Shown: in pieces, positions 17,301-25,227 of the stretch
Layout of the letters: every line of letters begins with the position of its first letter
How positions within the stretch are numbered: position 1 is the first letter of the stretch
NCBI GenBank assembly: GCA_022984795.1
Contig: JALIHJ010000019.1
Span: 124,001 to 188,000, forward strand
Source of the DNA: Fabrea salina
Lineage: Eukaryota > Ciliophora > Heterotrichea > Heterotrichida > Fabreidae
Direction of reading: 5' to 3'
DNA length: 64,000 bases
The notes under the pieces: generated by a model
Told to the model about the DNA's origin: nothing
The model's database searches: none
Seen by the model: the letters and a program-made list of their open reading frames with translations, nothing else
Program-made: the position numbers and the translations under genes

Positions 17301-17596
17301 TGGTAGGCTTCTTGGTAGATATTGGCTACTTCTTGGTAGTCCCTTAAGTTCTTAAAAACTATAACTACTATTTCAATGTCTTCTAAGTCTTCAACAACTT
17401 CACTCCGGATTTGGTAAATGAGTTCCTTGGCTTCTCTGGAGTGCTTCATCTTCTGAAGAGCCAGTGCTTTCAGAGCGTAAAACTTAAAAGACTCAGTTGC
17501 TGCAATGTAGGTGTTGCACCTTTTTATGGCTTGTTTGCAGTCTCCTTTTGAAATCAGTTCCAGTATCCCTGACACCTTTGCATTTTGTTTGCTCAT
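14375..17596 (-). CDS. NAA25: NatB N-acetyltransferase auxiliary subunit
   Basis: A 1073-residue alpha-solenoid of the NAA25/MDM20 family. The first ~270 residues show TPR-like repeats, including ALKALALQKMKHSREAKELI and AILERLHKYQEAMTLIRKHE, then TDYIDTVFILVRDA, matching the family layout. NAA25 anchors the catalytic NAA20 to the ribosome and together they acetylate nascent proteins starting Met-Asp, Met-Glu, Met-Asn or Met-Gln. No intron is seen. The catalytic partner is not in this window. An acidic loop (EDTEEDEEEPLV) near residue 925 is less conserved. Confidence 0.85.
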   Translation of the reverse strand: MSKQNAKVSGILELISKGDCKQAIKRCNTYIAATESFKFYALKALALQKMKHSREAKELIYQIRSEVVEDLEDIEIVVIVFKNLRDYQEVANIYQEAYQKYPNEERGQLLLNSYIATFQLGDQARLGIRLHRHYSRMHYAETAAFCMVVLSDLEKSQTGLLDVADLLFQKFKQMEDFEPSQTFLNLDLAILERLHKYQEAMTLIRKHETIIPDYVSRSSSIAKFYRLRGEYISCLNNYHSILALNLNEQTSRDMWHIYTDYIDTVFILVRDACQGPTRFNQQCAFEPTNVNISVIDTGKKFGLWKSFTGGESLTSILMSALTNLKFTRDSVSGTSAICNLIKRQSYLAEMEFKRRLVYYNFNQGKEEYKDENEPGGLFFNLIVKYVAIFYEVPNTPDELIPYLYLINNTQLQDFKARLEAVFDKVQSMTTNRVRCLKCYLCVHKIFRLVGLYSSKSFRSVEEMWDVAYSLVSNYLEYIGAEIPPRKGENYISDELVLLAVEILLQSPPSTQLDTETQSEDQTPSQFEIENYKAYSQRILFCIGLLEFALEKSPHNNYFKQKLLELYYTSSNYLGAHRIFEKLEIKPENVEKEGYNFYVFSSEQEVYSLEFFNLCRSVMNSIKKYVTNLIPHVNKAHSQYDIQTLKNLFIEKEKHENSYFRVILQLDYFRALLLKNVSLSDEQLAKLLRDKLPLISQSAYMESLDKYFILADPQCNYYCGEVPIRTVREVRAKSPLDKKLIEADPFRHRHFKNLASLYGKYSDENYIKLEALKFKVFSDLMEQNFSAIEEDLQKFYLQLNKLEYLDSAKFDSDAAMKEVVKRTIKAQSLDLETNNFKDSFATEQEFQQHKFDMEKYFWKYLLMLFEAGFRLLNLNFHEGKQDLSQDLTLVLTNHSHVKRHLEVLEVMLRDLVSFIIPKEDNYSAFKVLEDTEEDEEEPLVPGMFGIVKEFIIGPYIMSLRVSRVFHKMLPKTEEEKEQTFVEEIKTTIGLFEEQLKQVHRKLKKFLESQIKRSYVGDKWRRDLENELFKKYSSLIAPHILEFTVNEAALNHQADVKALISLVNTLSSLITKNLQ

Positions 17597-17623
17597 TTTA
17601 TTTAAATTTAGAACTTATGTGAC

Positions 17624-18223
17624 TTAGCCCAATAAAGAATTAAGAGCAGTGTTTTCGTCCCAGCCGGCGTTTTCTAGCGCGTTTCTTACAAGTTGTTCTT
17701 CAAAGCCCATTTCCATAAGTCTACGCACTTGTTCTTCATGAACTACATCAAGACTCTTGGCATACTCCCTGGTCCACTGACGTGCAGTTACTTCAAACTC
17801 AGGAAAATTCCGTTTGTACTGAGAAGCAACTACTGCGTCTTGGGGATCGTCTGGTTCGGGAGAACATAGTAGTGCTTGCAGACTCAGTAATGCAGTCCTG
17901 ATGGTTAAAGCCGGACTCCACTCGTCTTTTAGAATATCAAGGCAAATTGCCCCTGTTTGGGAAGACACGTTGGGGTGCCAGATCTTAGTGTCGAACTTCA
18001 TTTTGGGGGGCTTGTAGGGGTACTCTGAAGGAATTGCAATATCCACTATGAAGGTACCGCCTTGGTAAACAGTGTCAGCCTAAGTAGAGGTTACAGGTCC
18101 TTGGATTGTGCCTTTGAAGTGGGTCATGCTGTTTCCTACCATTTGAGCACTGATTCCTGCGTCAGGGTTTGCGTTGAGCTTCTGTATTTCTTCGTATTCT
18201 TTTTGAAGTCTTCTAGATTCCAT
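17624..18223 (-). CDS. UBE2K: Ubiquitin-conjugating enzyme E2 with C-terminal UBA domain (UBE2K-like)
   Basis: Two exons joined by the 15-nt intron GTAACCTCTACTTAG at 18094-18080. Exon 1 gives 43 residues ending HFKGTIQGP; exon 2 continues [10 protein letters not shown], exactly the UBC-fold order. The 194-residue protein has the HPN motif (KIWHPNVSS), catalytic Cys89 in [12 protein letters not shown], and a C-terminal UBA domain ([20 protein letters not shown]). The family makes Lys48-linked ubiquitin chains. The intron contains a stop and was recognised because removing it restores the family. The start lies 61 nt from the divergent gene at 18285. Confidence 0.95.
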
Positions 18224-18284
18224 TTATATTTTAAGTTCCGCAAACACAAGTCTTTAAGGTGCAACGAAAATAATTTAAGCGAAA

Positions 18285-21200
18285 ATGTCCGTGATACAAG
18301 AAATACCTTTATCGGACCAGAGGGTTTCGATATCAGTAACTAACTCAGAAGAAGGAAACTACGTAGAAGTTTGCCTCCCTACTTTTCCTTCGCTTGTCAC
18401 TCACGTGGCTCTGCGCCTAAAAGACCCACAAGCAAATGAAAACTTCAGAATCATTTCAATTGAAACTCGCAAAGGGGAAGGGGAAGACTACAGCTCTTTG
18501 CACGACTACGAAACCTCAGACATAGAGCCCAACCTAGACTTTTCACAACCAGGTTCTATTCTTTTAATACCTGCCTTAGGAGTTTCGTACGGAATGAAAT
18601 TGTGCTTTCTCAACCAAAACTCTGACTTCGACGACCTCGACAAAGAAGTAGCTGCTATTGCTCAGGGACCCAACTATACCAATAAAAACTTTTACGAAAA
18701 CTTTTCCCAAGTAACACTTGTTGGGTACTCTCTTTCTGCTGGGCCTTCTGCTTCTTCAGTTGTGGCCCTTCTGAATATTGCCTCCTACTTAAAAACTTTT
18801 CCAGAGGGAATAGATGCAGATTACGTAGCTGGATTAGCTTTAATGAATGCCCGCAGGTTCGTGCAGGGTGCAGAGTTCCTAAGGAGGGCCCAAAACAGGC
18901 TAGTGGGGAGTTTGGACATTCCTGTAAGGTCTCCTAGAGTCTTGACCAGTGGAAGCAGACCGCCCTCAGTTACCACTAACAAAAGACTTTTAAGAGCTGC
19001 TAAGTTTGAACTTTTAGTTGCTGAGGGCTTTAACCAACATGGCCAAATTCTAGACAAGTTGTTTGCTTACGAAAGAGCTACTGAAATGTACTTAGGCGGA
19101 ATAGAACTAGACGCTGTAACTTTGGATAGTGACGTGTACAGTAGTCTTTTAGGTCTGCAGCCCCACTTAAGCAGACTTTTGTTAAGGAACTTACAAGATA
19201 CTCTAGAGCCCTTAAAAATAGCCTGTGTAAGGGGCTTGGAGTTTTTGCTAGAGCACCTAGGCTGCTCTTTAGGGCCCCAGTTAGGTTCTATTTTGAAAAT
19301 CATTATAAACACTTACCCCAGCAACAACCCCCAGTTTCAACTAGAGTCCTTTAACAACTCTTTACTATCCAACAACTCAATGTCAGAAGTTCTTCACAAA
19401 GAAGACCCTTCGCCTGGAGTAGTGGACTCCTACAACCGCTTGCTAGAAACTTTTTTAACTACTTTGTCCTCAGCAGCACCTCAAATCCTACACTCGATTT
19501 TCCACGAAGTGCTGTCCCACCACCTCCTCATCAACGAACTCCCCAAAGACCTTAAAATTTACTTACTCAAAATCACTGAAAAAGTTACTTTGATATGCGA
19601 AGGCGACTTAGACTACGGAAATTCTTTGCTAACTGGACTGATGGCTATGCGCCGCACTGAAGGAATAACAGACCAAGCAAACAAGCTTTGGGAAACAGTT
19701 AAAACAAGAGTGCTTATTAACTACAAGGGTTCAAAACTCTCCAACCTTATAAAGTGGGTTTCTGAATTGCTTACAGGAGACAGCGAAGAAGACTGTATTT
19801 ACGAAGCTCTAGACTTAATAGTGCTCTTAAGTAGCACTCAAAGCACCAACTCCTTGATAAAGCCTAGGCCTTTGCTAGAACTCAAAGCTTTGATTCCTCC
19901 ACTTTTGCACTGGCTGGACCATGCTGCTTCTAGTGTCCACAGACTTGAACTTTTCCAAGCAGTTTGGAAGGGACTGGTAGGGATCCACAAACAAACAAAT
20001 GATGTTTCGCTTTCAAACTGCGTTTTTCCGCTTCTTAGAAGAACCAAAGACTACTTCCAAAGTTCCTCTCCTTCCGAAAACATGCTTGTGTTTCTAGAAA
20101 CTATTTTGCAGGACTTGCCTGCCGAACCCTTGGTTACTGAGTTCTTAGTAGAGTTTTTGCCTGTTTTCTGCAAAAGTATTCCCAACAACGTGAACGATGA
20201 AGTTTTTTCGATTCTAAACCAGATTTTGGGATTCATTGGTAAGTCCTTGTCAGACCAGCACTTAAAATCACTTTTGGACTCTATGATAGACCAGTATACA
20301 GTAAAGTCTCAGTCTCAGAAACAAAGCAAAGCTTACTTGATTAACTTGATTCTTTCAGAGCCCTCCTACTTGGAGTTTGTGTTCCAGTACTGTCTTTTAA
20401 ACAACGAAGAAGTTTTTTTGGACTCAGAGAAAAACGACCGCCAAAGAATAATCCAAGAGCACGACTTTTTCTTGGAAAAGTTGTCTTTTGGTATAGAAGT
20501 GATGTCTTTGCTCGAGCCCCAGCACTCACCCATTGCCTTTTCAATCACTGATCAAATCGGAGTCACTGCACAAAGACTCCTCAACAGCAAAAACTCCCAC
20601 GTAAGGATCCGTGCTTTGGAGATTCTGCGTCTTCAGGGCGAACTTACTCTTTCTAACCACGAAGAAGAAGCTTTTGGAATTGCTGATATTATTTCTGACG
20701 TTGTGAAGCCCCACCTTGAAAAAAACTCCGACCCCAAAGTGGTGTTTTACAGCTTGCAGCTTATTGACATGATCTTTAAGCACTTGATTCCAGTTAACTT
20801 GTATGACAAAAAGTACCAAGAAGCCCGGATTTCTGAAGCTTTGAAGGTGTGGAATGGAGTTCAGTTACAAATATCCTCTCCTTGGAGCAACATAAGGGCT
20901 ATAGCTTTCAGCATAATGTGTTCTTGGGTGCAAGTTAGTCTTGCAGACTTGCGACAGCAACTCTCTAACAAAGTTAAGTCTTTTCTACTGCCCTTGTTGC
21001 TTTCCTTGTTGTCTTCTAAAGAAAGCGAAAGCAGAGCAGGAGCTCTTAACATTCTTGGTTCTTTTTGCGGAATGAATTTACCTGAGGACGCAGACCAACC
21101 CCAAGACTTCCGCAAACACAGCCAAGCCATTCCACTTGCTTTGTGGGAACAAGTTTTCCACCTTCAGGACGACTGGGACCCTATGATCAGGGACGCCTCT

Positions 21201-22100
21201 TCTGTTTTAATTCAACTCTCAGCTCCCAAAGAAGCTGTAAGGCACTTTTACCAACTACAACAAGAAGAACTGTCTTTGCGTGTTTTTAACTCAGGCAGTT
21301 CTGAGTCAGAAGACTCTATGTACGGCCTCAACGACCAAAACATTTTCTGGGCAGAAACTTATAACAGCCAAGAAGTGCTGGAACTAGTGAGTATGTTTAG
21401 AACTGACTCCCAAAACCCCACACAACTATGGAGTGAACAACTTGAACCAAAAGAAGACGACTTTTTAGAAGTAAGTCCTGAAGAAGTCAAACAAGAAGAC
21501 GAAGAAGAAACTCTGGAACAACTTGGAGTCATTGACGTTGAAGACGAACTTTTAGAAGGCTGTGATGACGAAAACAACTCCTACCCCGTAATAAAAAACT
21601 CTTACGCCAGAAAAAGAGGACTCCAAGTTCCTGAGTCCAAAAAAACCGAAGAGCACTCCTGGAGCAGAACACTAAGACCCCATAACTCAAGTTTAAGGCC
21701 CTGCACACCCCCTGCAAGGGCCCATTTAGAGTTGCCTAAAGAAGAAGACACAAGGTACTCCCAACCCGAACTAAACGAAATTCCTGAGTTCAGTCCAGAA
21801 GAAGAAATTTCCTCACACCAAAGAAAAAGCAGTCTTGAAGAGCTTGAGGAGTTATTTGAAAGTAACCTGAAAGAAGACCCAGCTAAGTCGCCTAGAACTC
21901 CCAGAAGAAAGATCGAAACCGACTTTGCTAACCAACTCAAGAACTTGACTTCTGCTCCTCCAGCTTCTAACTTAGGCAAGATCTACTTACAAAAGCCTGA
22001 CTTAGGAATCTTTAAAAAAAAGTCCAAATCCCTAAACACCTCCTTGAACAGATCCAGAAGGGGCCCGCTTAAAATCACCAGAAGCCAAGCCAAGAAATAA
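18285..22100 (+). CDS. Large HEAT-like alpha-solenoid protein, 1271 aa
   Basis: Unspliced. The first ~130 residues look like a beta-rich domain (VEVCLPTFPSLVTHVALRLK). Residues about 290-1040 are Leu-rich paired helices typical of HEAT/armadillo arrays (LLSLLSSKESESRAGALNIL). Then follow an acidic stretch (EEVKQEDEEETLEQLG), a Ser/Pro/Arg-rich region, and a basic tail (LNRSRRGPLKITRSQAKK). The plan, beta domain then solenoid then disordered tail, recalls ciliary or centrosomal TOG-like proteins such as CEP104, but I see no decisive motif. A decoy 15-mer GTAAGTCCTTGTCAG at 20239 lacks the A at position 10 and is taken as coding. Confidence 0.85.
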   Translation: MSVIQEIPLSDQRVSISVTNSEEGNYVEVCLPTFPSLVTHVALRLKDPQANENFRIISIETRKGEGEDYSSLHDYETSDIEPNLDFSQPGSILLIPALGVSYGMKLCFLNQNSDFDDLDKEVAAIAQGPNYTNKNFYENFSQVTLVGYSLSAGPSASSVVALLNIASYLKTFPEGIDADYVAGLALMNARRFVQGAEFLRRAQNRLVGSLDIPVRSPRVLTSGSRPPSVTTNKRLLRAAKFELLVAEGFNQHGQILDKLFAYERATEMYLGGIELDAVTLDSDVYSSLLGLQPHLSRLLLRNLQDTLEPLKIACVRGLEFLLEHLGCSLGPQLGSILKIIINTYPSNNPQFQLESFNNSLLSNNSMSEVLHKEDPSPGVVDSYNRLLETFLTTLSSAAPQILHSIFHEVLSHHLLINELPKDLKIYLLKITEKVTLICEGDLDYGNSLLTGLMAMRRTEGITDQANKLWETVKTRVLINYKGSKLSNLIKWVSELLTGDSEEDCIYEALDLIVLLSSTQSTNSLIKPRPLLELKALIPPLLHWLDHAASSVHRLELFQAVWKGLVGIHKQTNDVSLSNCVFPLLRRTKDYFQSSSPSENMLVFLETILQDLPAEPLVTEFLVEFLPVFCKSIPNNVNDEVFSILNQILGFIGKSLSDQHLKSLLDSMIDQYTVKSQSQKQSKAYLINLILSEPSYLEFVFQYCLLNNEEVFLDSEKNDRQRIIQEHDFFLEKLSFGIEVMSLLEPQHSPIAFSITDQIGVTAQRLLNSKNSHVRIRALEILRLQGELTLSNHEEEAFGIADIISDVVKPHLEKNSDPKVVFYSLQLIDMIFKHLIPVNLYDKKYQEARISEALKVWNGVQLQISSPWSNIRAIAFSIMCSWVQVSLADLRQQLSNKVKSFLLPLLLSLLSSKESESRAGALNILGSFCGMNLPEDADQPQDFRKHSQAIPLALWEQVFHLQDDWDPMIRDASSVLIQLSAPKEAVRHFYQLQQEELSLRVFNSGSSESEDSMYGLNDQNIFWAETYNSQEVLELVSMFRTDSQNPTQLWSEQLEPKEDDFLEVSPEEVKQEDEEETLEQLGVIDVEDELLEGCDDENNSYPVIKNSYARKRGLQVPESKKTEEHSWSRTLRPHNSSLRPCTPPARAHLELPKEEDTRYSQPELNEIPEFSPEEEISSHQRKSSLEELEELFESNLKEDPAKSPRTPRRKIETDFANQLKNLTSAPPASNLGKIYLQKPDLGIFKKKSKSLNTSLNRSRRGPLKITRSQAKK

Positions 22101-22135
22101 TGTATTAATCTTTGTTATTTACAAGAACAGTCGTA

Positions 22136-22468
22136 TTAGGACTTAAGAGGTTGCTGGGGAGCGACAAAAGCCTGGAAATCCTTAAAGGCTTCTCTAAACT
22201 CAAAAGTTCTGGCCAGCACTATTGTGACTCTACTCACAGGGCGCCCGTCCACTTCAACAGTATCAGTAAACAGTTTTACGAGTTCTGCAAACCCTTTGTC
22301 CCGAGCCATGTTTGCCACATTCAGAGCCATTGTAATTGCAGTCCCCAGCGCTTGCACAGCAGCTTCGTGGTTTTTCTTAAGGCGGTTTCCCAAAAGGTTC
22401 GTGTAATAACGGGTAGGCTTGTTCGTCCCAACCTTCAAATAAGGAATACTTTTATGTTCTTCTAGCAT
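22136..22468 (-). CDS. Alba-family nucleic-acid-binding protein
   Basis: A 110-residue protein with the Alba signature: an N-terminal basic strand KVGTNKPTRYYTNLLGNRLK followed by helix EAAVQALGTAITMALNVAN and a C-terminal beta-hairpin. Alba proteins bind RNA or DNA; eukaryotic members are RNase P/MRP subunits (POP7 type) or cytoplasmic mRNA-binding proteins, and the length does not separate these. Start ATG 22468 is chosen over an in-frame 22492 that lies inside the divergent gene. Only 9 nt separate the two start codons. Confidence 0.85.
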   Translation of the reverse strand: MLEEHKSIPYLKVGTNKPTRYYTNLLGNRLKKNHEAAVQALGTAITMALNVANMARDKGFAELVKLFTDTVEVDGRPVSRVTIVLARTFEFREAFKDFQAFVAPQQPLKS

Positions 22469-22477
22469 ATTATTAAA

Positions 22478-23029
22478 ATGGACCAGGAGCAACTAGAAGA
22501 GTATAGGAAGCGCATGCAAGCTAAGTACCAAAGGCAAAACAGTTCGCAAGATGAAGAGATTGCCCGCAAAATCCAAGAAGAAGAAAAAAGACGTGCTGCC
22601 GAACAAGCTAAAAGAGATGAAGAAATCGCTCGGAAACTACAAAGCCAGTACGAAGGGGGACAGTCTTACCAACCTGGAACTTATCAAGAACCTCAACCAG
22701 CTGGGTACAGTTCCCCTGGTTACAATCCCTCTCCCCCAGCCTACAATCCTCCTGCTGCCTACAATCCCTCTCCCCCAGCCTACAATCCTCCTGCTGCCTA
22801 CAATCCTCCTGCTGCCTACAATCCTCCTGCTGCATACCAGCCCTCGTCTAGAAGACCTCCGCCAAGGCAAGAACAACAACCCCTGCTGGCTTCTGAGCCG
22901 TCCCAAGGATGCCTTCCACAGGTCACAGACAAGTGTTGCGGAGTTAACACCCAGTACTGTGTTTTGGGAGTTGCAGGAGTAATGACTCTAGGAATACTGA
23001 TCTCGATTATAATTTTAGCTGCTACTTAA
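22478..23029 (+). CDS. YNPP-repeat protein with C-terminal membrane anchor
   Basis: A 183-residue protein in three parts. A charged helix (residues 1-65) carries two copies of EEIARKIQ/EEIARKLQ. A Pro/Tyr region (about 80-125) is built from AYNPP-A and AYNPSPP repeats. A Cys-containing segment leads to one C-terminal hydrophobic helix (VAGVMTLGILISIIILAA). It fits a tail-anchored or type II membrane protein with a long flexible cytosolic arm. Pro/Tyr repeats of this kind often mediate weak multivalent contacts. No specific family is recognised. Confidence 0.85.
   Translation: MDQEQLEEYRKRMQAKYQRQNSSQDEEIARKIQEEEKRRAAEQAKRDEEIARKLQSQYEGGQSYQPGTYQEPQPAGYSSPGYNPSPPAYNPPAAYNPSPPAYNPPAAYNPPAAYNPPAAYQPSSRRPPPRQEQQPLLASEPSQGCLPQVTDKCCGVNTQYCVLGVAGVMTLGILISIIILAAT
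22727..22838 (+). repeat. Short coding tandem repeats (YNPPAA / YNPSPPA)
   Basis: The units CCTACAATCCTCCTGCTG and CCTACAATCCCTCTCCCCCA alternate and repeat about six times in near-identical DNA. The low divergence suggests recent expansion and possible length variation between alleles. Confidence 0.85.
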
Positions 23030-23039
23030 TTAGTTATAA

Positions 23040-23687
23040 ATGTCAAAAGCAGAACATCCTAAACTCTCTGGTAAAAACGAAGAGTTGCATAATAAATACT
23101 TGCAAGCAGAAAGGTAAGAACCACACAGAGACAAAGTGATCCAAGAGTACCAAACAGCCTTGCAAGAACTAAACGAGTACAAAAAAATAAAAGAAGACCA
23201 AAAGGCTAGGTACCAAAAAGCAAATAAGGAGGCTGAAGAACTGAAAGAAACGCTTTCAAAAACAATGGCCGAAAGGGACAAAGCTATTGGGGAAAAGTTC
23301 ATGATTAACCAGAACCTACTTGCCCAAGAAGCTTTTAGAGAGCTCCAAAACGAAAACAGACAACTGGAAGAAAAACTAATAAATGTCAAAGTAGAATACG
23401 CAAACTCAGCCCAACTTCTAGACGGAGCCAAAGACGACGCACTCTACTTAAGGTCCTTAATTTCTATCAGAGACAACGAAATAGTGCTGTTGAACAGAGA
23501 AATGGAAAAAGTGATTAAACAAAGAAACATTTTAAGAGAAAAAACACAGGGCAAAAGACACCACACCAGAAACAAAGAGTCCTGGTCGAAAAGGTCCTTT
23601 GCAAACATTTATACAAGGCCTCCTCCTCAGTTCAGCCTGAACGAAACTACTAACAGAAAACCTACTAGAAACGTAAGAGTTGAGTAA
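23040..23687 (+). CDS. Coiled-coil protein with one 15-nt intron, 210 aa
   Basis: ATG 23040 starts MSKAEHPKLSGKNEELHNKY. The 15-nt intron GTAAGAACCACACAG at 23114-23128 is removed to read QAERDKVIQEYQTALQELNE. Residues about 20-165 form a continuous coiled coil (AEELKETLSKTMAERDKAIG), followed by a basic, Arg-rich tail (KRSFANIYTRPPPQFS). Function unknown; the layout suits a cytoskeletal linker. The start follows the previous stop by 10 nt. Confidence 0.85.
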
Positions 23688-23697
23688 TTAATAAATA

Positions 23698-24456
23698 TTA
23701 GTTTTCAGTTTGGTCGTCTTCTTCTTCATCTACTTCTTGCAAACTACTCATCATGGGTTCAGGGTTACTTAAAAAGTGTTCGTTTTTCTGTGAAATCTTT
23801 TTAAGGAACTTTTCGTGTTTCAGTTGGATTTCGTGGCCCTCCTCTTCTTCTTGGATGCTTTCGGCAAAAAAAGATATCAGGGGTGCTTTTGGGGACCCGG
23901 GGAACTCCGTGTCACCTTTTTGGAGCTTTTTGAAGAAGTCGTCGTGCTTGAATATTTGGCGTTCGTCTTCTCCAAGTTCTTCTTGGATGCTTTCGTGTAG
24001 TTGGATAGGCTTTTTTTTCTTTGAAAGGGCCTCTTCTTTTTTGTCCAGCATAAGCTGCACTTTTGGACTTACTTCTTGCTCGCCTTGCTCCGACTCTTCA
24101 AGTATAACGTCTCTGTCTAAACTTATAGAGGTTTCTAGATGCTTCCTGGCCTTGTAAGACTTGGAACCCACTAGTTTGTCGTGGAAAGCGTCTAAGGATG
24201 TGGGTGAGAGGACTCTGGAACTAGACAGTTTGTAAAGGTTTGCTGGGAGTGACCCCCTGCGGCCTCTTGTTATTTTTTCTTCAGTTTCTTCTTCAATCTT
24301 GGCTTCAGGAATTTTATCAAGGTTGGTTTCACTGATAGAGTGGGACCTTGTCCTGGGGATTTGGGAGAAGTTGAGCTTCTGGAGTTTGAAGTCTTCGTCG
24401 TCTGAAGAGCTGGGACTAGTCGAGCACGCTGATAACAATGGGGACCTTTTATACAT
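23698..24456 (-). CDS. Acidic Ser-rich protein with internal duplication, 252 aa
   Basis: Not recognised. The N-terminal half is Ser/Arg-rich with likely basophilic kinase sites (TRSHSISE, RGRRGSLPANLYK). The C-terminal half contains two related copies of a module, HESIQEELGEDERQIFKHDD and AESIQEEEEGHEIQLKHEKF, each followed by lysine-rich FFKKLQ or FLKKIS. The duplication suggests a repeated short binding motif. No membrane or signal sequence is present. Confidence 0.8.
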   Translation of the reverse strand: MYKRSPLLSACSTSPSSSDDEDFKLQKLNFSQIPRTRSHSISETNLDKIPEAKIEEETEEKITRGRRGSLPANLYKLSSSRVLSPTSLDAFHDKLVGSKSYKARKHLETSISLDRDVILEESEQGEQEVSPKVQLMLDKKEEALSKKKKPIQLHESIQEELGEDERQIFKHDDFFKKLQKGDTEFPGSPKAPLISFFAESIQEEEEGHEIQLKHEKFLKKISQKNEHFLSNPEPMMSSLQEVDEEEDDQTEN

Positions 24457-24464
24457 TTATTAAC

Positions 24465-25226
24465 TTATCTAGCTTTTAGAACTGAAGTTTTCTTTCTGGG
24501 TTTAGTGTAGTTTGATAGATTAGAACAGGAGTTTGTTTTTTGCGGCTTTTCTCTGCCGAGCATTTTCCCAAAAGAAAGTGTAGTGCACAGTTTTTTCAGC
24601 AAAAAGTCTTTGTTGGGGTTGTAGTGGGGGCTGAATTCTTTGTGACTGAAAAGTTCAGTCCTTGCTAGCTGCTTTGAGATATTAGGGACCCTTACTTTGG
24701 TTCTGAAGGAAGTGTTATATGGCTCTGAAACTTGTGAGTTGGCCTCTGCAAAGCTAGGTCTTTTAAGTTGTTTTTTGAAGTCAGGACAGGTAGTGTTTTT
24801 GGTAGTTTTAGAACTTTGTGGTCTCGATTTGATTCTGGGTTGGGGTTTTACAGGGTCTCTTTTCAGGGTCTTTTTAGTGCTGAAGTTAGGAACTAGTTTA
24901 GGCTTGCTAGGAAAAACAACATCGTAGTGTCCAGCAGGTGGTGAAGAATTGGGGTCTAAATAGGGTTTGTAGTACTTTTCTCTGCTTACAGATCTAAAAA
25001 TAAAAGAAGGTTTAGGCTTCAAAGTTTTTTTGGGGTTCTTTGATATAGGAATTTGGTTTAAGACTTCTTCGTAGTTTTCTATAGGTCTAGACTTGTCTTT
25101 GGTTTGCTTTTCAGGGTGAAACCGTTTAGAGTCTCGACTAAGTATTTGGTCTTTTTGTTTAAGTATGTGAATTTTGTAAACAGAACTTTTTCCTGCTCTT
25201 GAGACGAAGTCAGTTTTTAGTGACAT
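24465..25226 (-). CDS. Basic uncharacterised protein, 253 aa
   Basis: Not recognised with confidence. Very basic (Lys/Pro/Ser), with one SSPPAGHYDVVFPSKPK element reminiscent of the Pro-Gly-Tyr motif of sperm-tail/axonemal repeat proteins, and a closing FGKMLGREKP segment. A microtubule-associated role is a guess. The start ATG 25226 is only one base downstream of the TAA stop of the PP2A gene (25230-25228); an in-frame ATG at 25256 would lie inside that gene. Confidence 0.75.
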   Translation of the reverse strand: MSLKTDFVSRAGKSSVYKIHILKQKDQILSRDSKRFHPEKQTKDKSRPIENYEEVLNQIPISKNPKKTLKPKPSFIFRSVSREKYYKPYLDPNSSPPAGHYDVVFPSKPKLVPNFSTKKTLKRDPVKPQPRIKSRPQSSKTTKNTTCPDFKKQLKRPSFAEANSQVSEPYNTSFRTKVRVPNISKQLARTELFSHKEFSPHYNPNKDFLLKKLCTTLSFGKMLGREKPQKTNSCSNLSNYTKPRKKTSVLKAR

Positions 25227-25227
25227 T

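Noticed and set aside
20239-20253. GTAAGTCCTTGTCAG as an intron in the large solenoid gene
   Set aside because: It lacks A at position 10 and encodes a plausible IGKSLSDQHL helix in an unbroken frame.
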